DNA of 64,000 bases, taken from a bacterium. GTDB lineage: Bacteria > Gemmatimonadota > Gemmatimonadetes > Longimicrobiales > RSA9. Position 1 is the stretch's first letter; each line of letters opens with the position of its first letter. The translations under genes and the position numbers were made by a program. The notes beneath the pieces were generated by a model. That model saw nothing but the letters and a program-made list of their open reading frames with translations, did not search any database and was not told where the DNA came from. This document shows positions 46,239 through 58,322 of the stretch, piece by piece. The DNA lies in assembly GCA_003242735.1 (NCBI GenBank), contig QGVH01000004.1, positions 62,001 through 126,000 on the forward strand, written 5' to 3'.

Positions 46239-48971
46239 TCAACGCTCCGGCGGCCGCTGCACCGCCTGTTCCAGGACCCGACGCAGCGCATGCCACGCCT
46301 CGCCGAAGCCCGCCCAGTCCCCCTCCCGCAACCGCCGCTCCGCCTGGTCGAAGAGCTCCAGGGCGCGGTGGGGCAAGCCGCCCGCCCCCTCGACCCCGGC
46401 CGCGATCGGCTCCGGCTCGCGAACCCGGTCCGATGGGCGGTCCGCCGCGCCGCGCAACGCGGCGACCGCACCGGCCAGCGTGAGATCCATGCTGACGGCG
46501 CGGCCGTCGCTGGCGATGACCCGCTGGAGTTCGGGGATCGAGTTCCCCTGCCCGGAGAGGAAGAGCGGCTCGACGTAAAGGAACGTGCTGTCGAGCGGCA
46601 CGATCCGCAGACGCCCGAGGTCCACGTCGCTGCCCGACTGCCGCCACCAGCTCAGGTGCTGGGAGATCGTCGGGTCTTGTTCGATCAGGATCTCCACCTG
46701 GGCCGGCCCCGGCACCTGCTGGTTCCGCGGGAGCTCCAGGAGGATGAGCTGGCCGTAATGCGGCGGATCGTTCCGAGCCAGGAGGAGCGCCGTCATGTTC
46801 TGGCGCTGGCGGGCGACGAACGGCACCGAGAGGACGAACTCGGCGCGGTCCTCCCCGGGCAGCCGGAGCGTCGAATAGGTCGGCCGGAACGAGCGCGCCT
46901 CGTTGCCCAGCTCTTGCGGGACCTGCCACACGTCCTGGCCGGCGTAGAAGGCGCCGGCGTCGTCGATGTGGTACTCCTCGAGCACGGCCGCCTGGGCCCG
47001 GAGGAAGAGCACCGGGTAGCGAAGGTGCGCGCGCAGGTCCGGGTCCATCTCGTGGAGCGGCCGGAACAGGCCCGGGAAGATGCGCCGGTATGTGGCGAGG
47101 ATCGGGTCGGCCTCGTCGGCGGCGTAGAGGGCGACGTCGCCGGTCAGCGCATCCACGGTGGCTTTGACGCTGTTCCGCAGGTAGCGCGTCGTGCCGATCC
47201 CCGGGACGTTCACGCTGCGGGCCAGGGGGAACGAGGCCGACGTCGTGTAGCCGTCCACCATCCACACGATGCGCCCGCGGTGGATGACGGGATACGGGTC
47301 GGGGTCCCAGACGATGAACGGGGCGATCGCGCGGATGCGCTCGCCGAGGGAGCGGCGGAACAGGATGCGGCTGTCGGGCGTGAGCTCGCCGGAGAAGAGG
47401 AGGTTGAGCTCCCTGAACCGCCACGCGAACGCCAGGAGCCGGGGCAGCGGCCGGAGCAGGATGCCCTCGGGGAAGTCCTGCCCGGGCACGCCGGTCAGGG
47501 CGCCGTCGCGGCCGGGGATGAGCACGACGTAGCCAGGCATCGTCTCGCCGATGAAGACGCTCGGGTGGGCGAGCTCGAGCGCCGGCGGTGCGGCCGGATC
47601 CCGCACCACCGGGTTGAGGTCCCCGAGCCACAGGACGGGCTCGCCGCGATCGGAGATCAGCGACGTGGGCGTGACGACGGCGCCGGTGCCGGCGATGTAG
47701 GTGGGGTTGAGCCGGAGCGTCTGCCACGTCTGCGCGGCCGGCGGCAGTCCCCGGCCGTTGAACTCCCGGACCGCGATGGCCACCTGGGTCCGGGTGCCGC
47801 CCGGCGGGCCGTAGCGGTCGTAGTCCACGCCGGGGAAGTGGTAGTAGCCGAGGATGCTCTGGGTCTGGTTGTAGACGGCGCGGAGCGGCTCCAGGTCCCA
47901 AAGCGGGAGCGCTGCGACGAACGGCTCGAGCTCCTCCCACGGCGGGATCGTCCCCGCGCGGTACGGGAACCGCCGGCGCTCGATGCGGTGCAGGTCGAAG
48001 GCGCGGCGCGTGAAATCGATGTTCCAACGGATGTAGGTGGATTCCTTGGCGAACTGGTTGGGTTCGACCTGGAATTTCTGGACCAGGGCCGGATAGAGGA
48101 AGCCGGCGAGCACGGCGCCCAGCACCAGCGCGCCGGTCGAGATCGACGCGGGCAGCCAGCTCCGCCGCCAGGCGCCGTAGAGCAGCGCGCCCGCAGTGAC
48201 GACGGAGAGGAACGCCATCGCGTTGCGTGCGGGCAGGCGCGCGTGCACGTCGGTGTAGCCGAGCGGATAGCGGACGCCCGATCCCTCGATCAGGAGGCCG
48301 TAGCGTCCGAGCCAGTAGCGGATCCCGACGAGCAGCACGAGGCCGGCCGCGAGGACGACGAAGTGCAGACGGGGGGTGGACTCCACCTCCAGGCGGCCGT
48401 CCCGCACCCGCACGCCCCCGGCGAGGATGTAGCCGAGCAGGACGAGCAGGAGGGTCCACAAGAGGAGCAGGAGCGCGAAGTCGGCGAGTCGGTCGAAGGC
48501 CGGGAGCTCGAAGACGTAGAACGAGAGGTCGTGGCCGAAGAGCGGGTCCGTGGCGCCCCACGGGACGTGACGCAGCCACGCCAGGATGGTGAGCGCGCCC
48601 CCGCCGTCGAACGGGATGCCGGAGAGCCACCAGCCGGCGAGGACGGCCACCGCGAGGATCCCGAGCGTGATGTAACGGCGGGGGACCTGCTCGGCGATCT
48701 CGAGGTTGCCGTATCGGCGCCGGAGCTGGACCGGCCCGACCTGCCGGGCCACGAACCACAGGTTGAGCGCCACGAACGCGGCGCCCAGGCCGCCCACCAC
48801 GAGACGGACAGCCGCCGTCGTCGCCAGGCGGGTCCAGTACACACCGCCGTAGCCGACGCCCGCGTACCAGAGCGCGTCGGTGTAGAGCCCGGTCAGCGCG
48901 CCGCCTACGACCAGCAGGAGGATGAGCGCGACGGCGGCGAGAAGGAGGAGGCGGCCGGGCCGGCGGAGCAT
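46239..48971 (-). CDS. UPF0182 family membrane protein
   Basis: 910 residues, the typical size of COG1615/UPF0182. About 7 transmembrane helices fill the first 320 residues. A large extracytoplasmic domain follows, with family patterns such as VEPNQFAKESTYIRWNIDFTRRAFDL, RAVYNQTQSILGYYHFPGVDYDRY and SAFPLARSVNV-like repeats near TTSASFPLARSVN. An acidic/Arg C-terminal tail ends it. The family has no settled function. The gene is 1 nt after manB and shares its promoter. Confidence 0.88.
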   Translation of the reverse strand: MLRRPGRLLLLAAVALILLLVVGGALTGLYTDALWYAGVGYGGVYWTRLATTAAVRLVVGGLGAAFVALNLWFVARQVGPVQLRRRYGNLEIAEQVPRRYITLGILAVAVLAGWWLSGIPFDGGGALTILAWLRHVPWGATDPLFGHDLSFYVFELPAFDRLADFALLLLLWTLLLVLLGYILAGGVRVRDGRLEVESTPRLHFVVLAAGLVLLVGIRYWLGRYGLLIEGSGVRYPLGYTDVHARLPARNAMAFLSVVTAGALLYGAWRRSWLPASISTGALVLGAVLAGFLYPALVQKFQVEPNQFAKESTYIRWNIDFTRRAFDLHRIERRRFPYRAGTIPPWEELEPFVAALPLWDLEPLRAVYNQTQSILGYYHFPGVDYDRYGPPGGTRTQVAIAVREFNGRGLPPAAQTWQTLRLNPTYIAGTGAVVTPTSLISDRGEPVLWLGDLNPVVRDPAAPPALELAHPSVFIGETMPGYVVLIPGRDGALTGVPGQDFPEGILLRPLPRLLAFAWRFRELNLLFSGELTPDSRILFRRSLGERIRAIAPFIVWDPDPYPVIHRGRIVWMVDGYTTSASFPLARSVNVPGIGTTRYLRNSVKATVDALTGDVALYAADEADPILATYRRIFPGLFRPLHEMDPDLRAHLRYPVLFLRAQAAVLEEYHIDDAGAFYAGQDVWQVPQELGNEARSFRPTYSTLRLPGEDRAEFVLSVPFVARQRQNMTALLLARNDPPHYGQLILLELPRNQQVPGPAQVEILIEQDPTISQHLSWWRQSGSDVDLGRLRIVPLDSTFLYVEPLFLSGQGNSIPELQRVIASDGRAVSMDLTLAGAVAALRGAADRPSDRVREPEPIAAGVEGAGGLPHRALELFDQAERRLREGDWAGFGEAWHALRRVLEQAVQRPPER

Positions 48972-48972
48972 G

Positions 48973-50346
48973 TTACACGTCGACGCCCTGCTCCCGCAGC
49001 CACCGTTCCATGGTGGCGCGGATCTCGGCGAGGGCCTCGGGCGAGCGGGCCTCGTAACGCAGCACGAGGACCGGCTGTGTGTTGGACGCCCTGAGCAGGC
49101 CCCAGCCCTGCGGGAAGAGGACCCTCGCGCCGTCCACGGAGATCACCTCGTGCGACTGGCTGAAGTCCCGGACCGCCGCCGCGACGATGTCGAACTTGCG
49201 CTCCTCCGGCACATCCACCCGGATCTCCGGCGTCGAGACGTAGGAGGGGAACTCCGCCACAAGGGACGAGAGCGGGCGGTCCGCCCGTGCGACCAGGTCC
49301 ACCAACCGGCAGGCCGCGTACAGGGCGTCATCGAAGCCGTAGTAATCGTCCGCGAAGCAGACGTGCCCGGACAGCTCGCCGGCGATCGGGGCGCCGGTCT
49401 CCCTCATCTTCTCCTTGATCAGGGAGTGGCCGGTCTTCCACATGATCGGCTCGCCGCCCCGGGCCGCAAAGACCTCCGGGACCGCCTGCGAGCACTTGAC
49501 GTCGAAGACCAGTTTCTGGCCCGGACCCCGCCGCTCCAGCAAGTCCAGCCCGTAGAGGAGGAGAAGGATGTCGCCGCGGATGATCGCGCCGGTCTCGTCC
49601 ACGGCGCCAATGCGGTCCGCATCCCCATCGAACGCGACCCCGAGCGCCGCGTCTTCGGCGCGGACACGCTCGATCAGGTCGGCCAGGTTCTCGTCCACCA
49701 CCGGATCCGGGTGGTGGTTCGGGAACGTGCCGTCCGACTCGCAGTAGAGCGGGACGACGTCCGCGCCGATGCCTTCGAGGATCCGGACAGCGACCAGGCT
49801 CCCCGTCCCGTTGCCACAGTCCACCACCACGCGCAGCGGCCTCTGGAGCGAGAAGCGGCCCGTGATGTCGGCGACGTACTCGGGAAGGATGTCGTGCCGC
49901 TCCAGGCTCCCCGCGCCGACCTCGAACTCCTGTCGTTCGATCCGCTCGCGCAGCCGCTGGATGGCCGGGCCGTACAGGGCGCGGCCGTCGATGATCAGCT
50001 TGAACCCGTTGTACTCGGGCGGGTTGTGCGAGCCGGTGATCTGGATGCCGCCGTCGGTGCCGAGGCGCACGGCCGCGAAATACAGCGCGGGCGTCGGGAC
50101 CGTTCCGACGTCGATCACGTCCACGCCAGCCGCCTGGAGCCCGCGGATCACCCCCTCCGCGAGATCCGGCGAGGAAGGGCGGTTGTCGCGGCCCACGACG
50201 ACGCGGAGCCCCGGCGCACCCCCGTGCCGGCCACGGAGTTCGCTGCCGAACGCCCGCCCGATCAGCTCCGGGACCGGTCCCGCAAGGTCCCGAGGGACGA
50301 CTCCACGAATGTCGTATTCACGGAAGATCTGCGGATTCACGGACAC
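48973..50346 (-). CDS. manB: Phosphomannomutase/phosphoglucomutase
   Basis: 457 residues. An alpha-D-phosphohexomutase: REYDIRGVVPRDL at the N-terminus, the phospho-Ser106 in TGSHNPPEYNGFK, the Mg loop DGDADR (Asp240, 242, 244), the sugar loop GELSGHVCF, and the phosphate loop GLLRASNTQPVLVLRYEA. It supplies Man-1-P or Glc-1-P for nucleotide sugars. The dual AlgC-like type is likely from the GELSGH form. The GTG at 50346 has a second in-frame GTG 2 codons later. Confidence 0.92.
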   Translation of the reverse strand: MSVNPQIFREYDIRGVVPRDLAGPVPELIGRAFGSELRGRHGGAPGLRVVVGRDNRPSSPDLAEGVIRGLQAAGVDVIDVGTVPTPALYFAAVRLGTDGGIQITGSHNPPEYNGFKLIIDGRALYGPAIQRLRERIERQEFEVGAGSLERHDILPEYVADITGRFSLQRPLRVVVDCGNGTGSLVAVRILEGIGADVVPLYCESDGTFPNHHPDPVVDENLADLIERVRAEDAALGVAFDGDADRIGAVDETGAIIRGDILLLLYGLDLLERRGPGQKLVFDVKCSQAVPEVFAARGGEPIMWKTGHSLIKEKMRETGAPIAGELSGHVCFADDYYGFDDALYAACRLVDLVARADRPLSSLVAEFPSYVSTPEIRVDVPEERKFDIVAAAVRDFSQSHEVISVDGARVLFPQGWGLLRASNTQPVLVLRYEARSPEALAEIRATMERWLREQGVDV

Positions 50347-50387
50347 GGCTCCCTCCTCCCCAGCCGCGGTTGTTCGAGTGTGGCCGC

Positions 50388-50417
50388 AACCTAGACGCGC
50401 CGGACACGGAACGTCAA
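50388..50417 (-). promoter_or_regulatory. Candidate sigma-70 promoter of manB
   Basis: TTGACG (50412-50417), 18-bp spacer and TAGGTT (50388-50393) on the minus strand, about 42 bp before the GTG. The -35 matches 5/6 and the -10 3/6. Confidence 0.55.
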
Positions 50418-50461
50418 GCGAAGGCGATCGGCCGCACGCCGCCCACCCGCCACCAAAGCGA

Positions 50462-50496
50462 GCACGGCCGCCGCGTCTCCCACGCGCCGGCCGTGC
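50462..50496 (-). terminator. Hairpin terminator of the nuo operon
   Basis: GCACGGCCG (50462-50470) pairs with CGGCCGTGC (50488-50496), and CGCG/CGCG (50472-50475, 50483-50486) extends the stem inward. It lies about 37 nt after the nuoN stop and before the manB promoter. No T-tract. Confidence 0.5.
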
Positions 50497-50532
50497 CTGC
50501 GGCCCTATCGTCCCTCCCGTTCCCGGCCGTGG

Positions 50533-52041
50533 TCAGGGGGCGAGCACCCCGAGCGTCGCAGCGCTGGTCAGGGCCGCCGCGCTGCGCTCCGCAAGGTCCA
50601 GGAGCGCGCCCGGGAAGACGCCGAGCGCCACCACGGCGAGTGCGGCGGCGACCAGCGCCACGCGCAGGCCGGGCGAGACCTGCACATCCCCGTGGACGTC
50701 GGGGCGCTCCGGCTCGCGGAACCACATGTACCATGCCAGCCGCAGGTAGTACCAATAGGAGATCAGCGAGGCCAGGGCCAGGACGATGGCCAGCCAGATC
50801 ATGCCCTTGTCCACCGCCGCACGCAGGATGTACACCTTGCCCACGAACCCGCCCGTGAGCGGGAAACCCGCCAGCGACAGCAGGAACACGGTCATCGTGA
50901 CCCCGAGCACCGGGTGCCGCCAACCGAGCCCCGCGTAGTCGGCCAAATCCAACCGCTGCTCGCCGGGGCGCGCCACCACCGCCAGCACCGCGAACGCGCC
51001 CACCGTCATCAGCGTGTACACCAGGAGGTAGAACAGGAACGACGCCGTACCCAGCGTACTCGCCGCCGCCAGCGCCACGAGCAGGTAGCCGGCGTGCGCG
51101 ATGCTCGAGTAGGCCAGCATCCGCTTCACGTTCCCCTGCACCGCCGCCAGCACGTTGGCCGCGACCATCGTCACCAGGGCGAACGGGAAGACCATCGCGC
51201 CCCAGGTGTCGTACAACCCCGGGAACGCGGTGAGGAACACCCGCAGCAGCGCGGCGAACGCGGATGCCTTGACCGCCACCGCCATGAACGCGGTGATCGG
51301 CGCCGGCGCGCCCTCGTACGCGTCCGGCGTCCACATGTGGAACGGCACCGCCGCGACCTTGAAGCCGAATCCAGCCGCGAGCAGCGCCATGCCGACCAGC
51401 ACCAGGAGGTTGGCGCCGAGGCCGTCCACGCCGATCACGGCCGAGATCAAGGCGATGTTCACCGTGCCCGTGCCGCCGAACAGCAGCGCGATGCCGAACA
51501 GGAAGAACGCGCTGGAGAAGGCGCCCAACAGGAAGTACTTGAGCGCCGCCTCGGCGGAGCGGAGATCACGTCGGTTGACGCCCGTGAGAACGTAGACGCC
51601 CACGGACATGAGCTCGAGACCCAGGAAGATGACCATGAGGTCCCGAGCCCCCGCGAAGACCATCATCCCGACCAGCGAGAGCAGGACGAGCGCATACACC
51701 TCGCCGAGCCGGAGATGCTCCTGCTCCAGGTAACGCGTCGAAATGGGCACGAACAGCGCGCCGCCCAGCAGGAGGAGGTAGTTCGTGAAGATCCGGAACC
51801 CATCCACCGCGATCATGCCGGTCGTTCCCACTTCGGAGACCGTGGCGAGCCAGGCGTTGGCGATCGCGGCCGCGCCGATGCCCGCGAACGCGAGCCACGT
51901 GACGATGGGCCGGGAAGGCTCGCTCCGGTCGCCCTTCTGGAACACGTCCACCAGGAGGACGATCATCGCCCAGAGCGAGAGGACGACCTCGGGAAGCAGC
52001 GCCCAGAAGTAGTGGATCGGGTCCGAGTAATCGATCTGCAT
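50533..52041 (-). CDS. nuoN: NADH-quinone oxidoreductase subunit N
   Basis: 502 residues, about 14 transmembrane helices, an antiporter-like proton-pumping subunit of complex I. Marks are LGLELMSVGVYVLTG with the conserved Glu, FGFKVAAVPFHMWTPDAYEGAP with the conserved Lys, and KRMLAYSSIAHAGY. The ATG at 52041 is preferred to an upstream TTG (52053), which lacks a ribosome-binding site. Last gene of the nuo operon. Confidence 0.96.
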   Translation of the reverse strand: MQIDYSDPIHYFWALLPEVVLSLWAMIVLLVDVFQKGDRSEPSRPIVTWLAFAGIGAAAIANAWLATVSEVGTTGMIAVDGFRIFTNYLLLLGGALFVPISTRYLEQEHLRLGEVYALVLLSLVGMMVFAGARDLMVIFLGLELMSVGVYVLTGVNRRDLRSAEAALKYFLLGAFSSAFFLFGIALLFGGTGTVNIALISAVIGVDGLGANLLVLVGMALLAAGFGFKVAAVPFHMWTPDAYEGAPAPITAFMAVAVKASAFAALLRVFLTAFPGLYDTWGAMVFPFALVTMVAANVLAAVQGNVKRMLAYSSIAHAGYLLVALAAASTLGTASFLFYLLVYTLMTVGAFAVLAVVARPGEQRLDLADYAGLGWRHPVLGVTMTVFLLSLAGFPLTGGFVGKVYILRAAVDKGMIWLAIVLALASLISYWYYLRLAWYMWFREPERPDVHGDVQVSPGLRVALVAAALAVVALGVFPGALLDLAERSAAALTSAATLGVLAP

Positions 52042-52068
52042 CTCAGCGATCAAAGCCGATGGTTTCCC

Positions 52069-53649
52069 TCAGTCCGCAGCCGCGGCGGCGCCGGGCCCAC
52101 GCAATCCGATCAACTCGGCCAGGGAGATCGAGCTCGGCGCCGTGCGGCGCTCGACGCTCTCCAGCAAGTTGGTGATGGTCACCTCGGTGCGCTCCAGGAC
52201 CGGCTTCGGATAAATGCCCAGCCACAGGATCCCCACCATGAGCGGCAGGAGGACGAGCCGTTCGCGCCAGCTCAGATCGGGCAACGCCCTGTTCTCGGGC
52301 TTGTCCGGGGCGTTGAACACGATCTTCTGCACCATGGGCAGCATGTAGTAGGCGGCGAAGATGACGCCCAGCGTGCCGATGACCGCCACCCACGGGTGTG
52401 TCTGGTAGGTCCCCAGGAGCGCGAGGAACTCGCCGATGAAACCGCTGGTCCCCGGCAGGCCGATGCTGGCGAGCGCGGTGAAGACGAAGACCGTCGCGAA
52501 CATCGGCATCACGGCGGCCAGGCCGCCGAAGTCCTCGATGAGCCGGGTGTGCCGCCGCTCGTAGAGCATCCCGAGCAGGAGGAACATGGCCCCCGTGGAC
52601 AGGCCGTGCGAGAGCATGATGATCATCGCGCCCTGCACACCCTGGAGCGTGAGGGCGAAGATCCCCAGCACGACGAAGCCCATGTGCGCCACGGAGGTGT
52701 ACGCGATCAGCTTCTTCGCGTCCGGCTGGACGGCCGCGACCCAGGCCGCGTACAGGATGCCGCACAGGCCGAGCACGAGCAGCGCCAGCACCACCTGCGG
52801 GTGCGTCGCGGCCTGCGGGAAGAACGGCAGGAGGAAGCGCAGGAAGCCGTACGCCCCCATCTTCAGGAGGATGGCGGCCAGCACGACGGAGCCCGGCGTC
52901 GGCGCCTCCACGTGGGCGTCGGGCAACCACGTGTGGAACGGGAACACGGGCACCTTGATCGCGAACGCCAGGGCGAACGCCGCGAAGAGCCAGAACTGCT
53001 CCCGGAACGTGAGGGAGACCTGGAGCAGGTCCTCGTACGCGAAGGACAGCTCGCCGGTCAGCGCCCGGTACTTGATGACCAGGTAGAGGATCGCCACCAG
53101 CATGAGCAGCGATCCGAGGACCGTGTAGAGGAAGAACTTGATCGCCGCGTAGATGCGCCGCTCCCCGCCCCAGATGCCGATGATGAAGTACATCGGCACC
53201 AGCATCATCTCCCAGAAGACGAAGAACAGGAACAGGTCGGTCGCCATGAAGACGCCGAGCACGCCCGTCTCCAGGACCAGCATCATCGAGTAGAACGTCT
53301 TCTCGCGATGCTGGATGTACTGGTACGAGCCCAGGATGGCGATAGGCGTGAGCAGCGTCGTGAGCATGACCAGGGGCAGCGCGATCCCGTCGATCCCGAG
53401 CCGGTAGTAGATGCCCCACTGCGGGATCCACGGCGCGGCGCTGGCGAATTGGAACGCCGCGCTCGCAGGGTTGAAGGTCATCCACAGCGGGATGGACACC
53501 AGGAACTCGACGAGGGCGGCGCCGAACGCGATGTGGCGCGCGCGGGCTCCAGGCCCGGCGAGCACGGCGGCCGCCGCCAGCAGCGGGAACCACAGGAGGA
53601 AGTGCGTGGCCCAGGCCGAGTAAGCGAGGGAGCTCAGGATCGCTTCCAT
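52069..53649 (-). CDS. nuoM: NADH-quinone oxidoreductase subunit M
   Basis: 526 residues, about 14 helices. Antiporter-like subunit of complex I: FFVFWEMMLVPMYFIIG (pump Glu), FAIKVPVFPFHTWLPDAHVEAPTPGSV (pump Lys) and AVQPDAKKLIAYTSVAHMGFV. A soluble C-terminal tail of about 40 residues is Ala-rich. It follows nuoL by 7 nt. Confidence 0.97.
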   Translation of the reverse strand: MEAILSSLAYSAWATHFLLWFPLLAAAAVLAGPGARARHIAFGAALVEFLVSIPLWMTFNPASAAFQFASAAPWIPQWGIYYRLGIDGIALPLVMLTTLLTPIAILGSYQYIQHREKTFYSMMLVLETGVLGVFMATDLFLFFVFWEMMLVPMYFIIGIWGGERRIYAAIKFFLYTVLGSLLMLVAILYLVIKYRALTGELSFAYEDLLQVSLTFREQFWLFAAFALAFAIKVPVFPFHTWLPDAHVEAPTPGSVVLAAILLKMGAYGFLRFLLPFFPQAATHPQVVLALLVLGLCGILYAAWVAAVQPDAKKLIAYTSVAHMGFVVLGIFALTLQGVQGAMIIMLSHGLSTGAMFLLLGMLYERRHTRLIEDFGGLAAVMPMFATVFVFTALASIGLPGTSGFIGEFLALLGTYQTHPWVAVIGTLGVIFAAYYMLPMVQKIVFNAPDKPENRALPDLSWRERLVLLPLMVGILWLGIYPKPVLERTEVTITNLLESVERRTAPSSISLAELIGLRGPGAAAAAD

Positions 53650-53656
53650 TCCGGTC

Positions 53657-55684
<2,028 letters not shown>

Positions 55685-55685
55685 G

Positions 55686-55979
55686 CTACCACCGCAGCAG
55701 GTTGAAGTTCTTGATGTCCACCGTCTCGGTGTGGCGGAAGATCGAAATGATGATCGCCAGGCCGACTGCCGCTTCCGCCGCCGCCACCGTCATCACGAAG
55801 AAGACGAAGACCTGTCCCTCGATCCCGACCGCGCGCGAGAACGCGACGAACGCGAGGTTCACGGCGTTGAGCATGAGCTCGATGCACATGAACAGGATGA
55901 TCGCGTTGCGCCGGATCACCACGCCGAGCACGCCGATCGAGAACAGGATCGCCGAGAGGATGAGCGATTCCGTGACCAC
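55686..55979 (-). CDS. nuoK: NADH-quinone oxidoreductase subunit K
   Basis: 97 residues, three helices. [21 protein letters not shown] has the conserved membrane Glu, and [17 protein letters not shown] the second. The GTG start lies 3 nt after nuoJ. Confidence 0.97.
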   Translation of the reverse strand: MVTESLILSAILFSIGVLGVVIRRNAIILFMCIELMLNAVNLAFVAFSRAVGIEGQVFVFFVMTVAAAEAAVGLAIIISIFRHTETVDIKNFNLLRW

Positions 55980-55982
55980 CGG

Positions 55983-56494
<512 letters not shown>

Positions 56495-56498
<4 letters not shown>

Positions 56499-56992
56499 TC
56501 CGAGAGCGGGTCCTCCGGATCCCACAAGAGCGTGAACTCGTGGTCCTGCGCCATCAGGCGGTCGAGGTCGTAGACGAATCGTTCACGCGTGAACTCGGCG
56601 TTCTCGTAGTCACGGCCCACGTGGATCGCCTCGACCGGGCAGACCTCCTGGCACATGCCACAGAAGATGCACCGGAACTCATCGATCTCATAGACGACCG
56701 GGTACCGGTTCCCCTGGTCGTCCTCGCCAGGCACCAGACGGATGCAGTTCGCCGGGCAGATGGTCGGACAGAGCCCGCAGGCGACGCACTTCGGCCGCCC
56801 GTCCGCGTGCACGGCCATGCGGTGCGTGCCACGCCACCGGGGCGACAGATCCGCCTTCTCGTCGGGGTACTGCAGCGTGACCTTCCGCGGATTCACCAGG
56901 TGCTTGAAGGTCAGCGCCATCCCCTTGAGCGTCGCCCGCAGGTAGGACGTCGTGCCCTCGGGACGCTTCACCGTCTTCACGCCGATCGCCAC
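56495..56992 (-). CDS. nuoI: NADH-quinone oxidoreductase subunit I
   Basis: 165 residues. Carries clusters N6a and N6b: Cys69, 72, 75, 79 and Cys108, 111, 114, 118 in two CX2CX2CX3C motifs (CVACGLCPTICP and CIFCGMCQEVCP). The GTG start follows AGGAGG. It connects NuoG/NuoB to quinone reduction. Confidence 0.97.
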
Positions 56993-57013
56993 GGCACCTC
57001 CTCCTGGCTCGGC

Positions 57014-58318
57014 TCAGGTGCTCTGTGCATGGACGTAACCCGCCACGCCCGCGGCCGGCTCGGGCTGCGGCGCGGGCTGGACGACGCGCCGGCCGACCGG
57101 GACCCGCCGCGGGACGTACGCGCCGCCGATGACGCGGTCGCGGTCGATGATCCACAGGAACACGGCGGTCGCGACCAGGCTCACGCCGGTCAGGACCAGA
57201 CCGTAGAGGGTCCCGTACTCGAGCCCCAGGCGATCCAGCACCAAGATGGTGGTCCCGATGAGCCCGATGTACGCCAGGGCCGTGGGGAGCAGCACCTTCC
57301 AGCCGAGGTGCATCACCTGGTCGTAGCGGAACCGGGGCAGCGTCCAGCGGACCCACATGTAGACGCACACGAAGAACAGCGTCTTGGCCGCGAAGACCAG
57401 GCCCGTGAGCAGCGTCTTCCACACCGCCGGCTCTGCGCCCTGCACCACTCCCGGCGCCACGACCACCATGTCATCGAACTTGACGAACGGGATGTCCCAG
57501 CCGCCGAGGAACAGCGTGGCCATGAGCGCCGAGGCGGTCAGGACGTGCGAGTACTCGGCGATGAAGAACATACTGAACTTCATGGCCGAGTACTCGGTGT
57601 GGTACCCGGTGACCAGCTCGGATTCGGCCTCTGCCAGGTCGAACGGCAGCCGGTTCGTCTCCGCGAAGGCGGAGATCACGAAGAGGAAGAACGAGAGGCC
57701 CAGCGGCAGGGCCAGCCAGAGCCCGATCTCGCCCTGTTGCGTCCAGACGACCTGCGTGAGCGTCACATTGCCCACCAGCATGAAGACCGGGACCAGGCTG
57801 AGCCCGAGGGAGACCTCGTAGCTGACCATCTGGGCGCTGGCCCGGAGACCGCCCAGGAACGCGTACTTGTTGTTGGACGCCCAGCCGGCCATCACCACGC
57901 CGTACACGCCCATGCTGGACAGGGCCATGATGAAGAGGATGCCGATCGGGAGGTCGGCCACGACCATCTCGACCAGGCCCCACGGCGTGGGCAGCGGCGC
58001 GGCGAACGGCACGACCGCGAAGGTCATGAGCGCCGGGAAGATGGCGAGCGCCGGCGCCAGGATGAAGTAGAGCCGTGACACCTGCCCGGGGCTCGACTCC
58101 TCCTTGAGGAGGTTCTTCAGGCCGTCGGCGAGCGGCTGGAGCAGGCCGAAGGGGCCGACGCGGTTGGGGCCCAGCCGGTCCTGGATCCAGGCGGCGAGCC
58201 GCCGCTCGAGCCACGTGAACATCGCCACCGCCACCATGACGATGGTGAACACGGCGACGACCTTGATCGCCGAGGCGATGACGAACCCGGTGCGTGAGAG
58301 CGCGCCGATCTCGTGCAT
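57014..58318 (-). CDS. nuoH: NADH-quinone oxidoreductase subunit H
   Basis: 434 residues, eight helices. The quinone-channel subunit: WLERRLAAWIQDRLGPNRVGPFG, ADLPIGILFIMALSS and SAFAETNRLPFDLAEAESELVTGYHTEYS. WTLPRFRYDQVMHLGWKVLLP closes the core. A Pro/Ala-rich cytoplasmic tail of about 45 residues follows and is longer than usual. Confidence 0.97.
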   Translation of the reverse strand: MHEIGALSRTGFVIASAIKVVAVFTIVMVAVAMFTWLERRLAAWIQDRLGPNRVGPFGLLQPLADGLKNLLKEESSPGQVSRLYFILAPALAIFPALMTFAVVPFAAPLPTPWGLVEMVVADLPIGILFIMALSSMGVYGVVMAGWASNNKYAFLGGLRASAQMVSYEVSLGLSLVPVFMLVGNVTLTQVVWTQQGEIGLWLALPLGLSFFLFVISAFAETNRLPFDLAEAESELVTGYHTEYSAMKFSMFFIAEYSHVLTASALMATLFLGGWDIPFVKFDDMVVVAPGVVQGAEPAVWKTLLTGLVFAAKTLFFVCVYMWVRWTLPRFRYDQVMHLGWKVLLPTALAYIGLIGTTILVLDRLGLEYGTLYGLVLTGVSLVATAVFLWIIDRDRVIGGAYVPRRVPVGRRVVQPAPQPEPAAGVAGYVHAQST

Positions 58319-58322
58319 GCCC

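Noticed and set aside
45132-49094. 1320-codon open frame on the plus strand
   Set aside because: It runs antisense to sucC, arcC, UPF0182 and manB, has very biased Arg/Glu/Pro composition and no recognisable motif. In 70 % GC DNA antisense frames stay open by chance.
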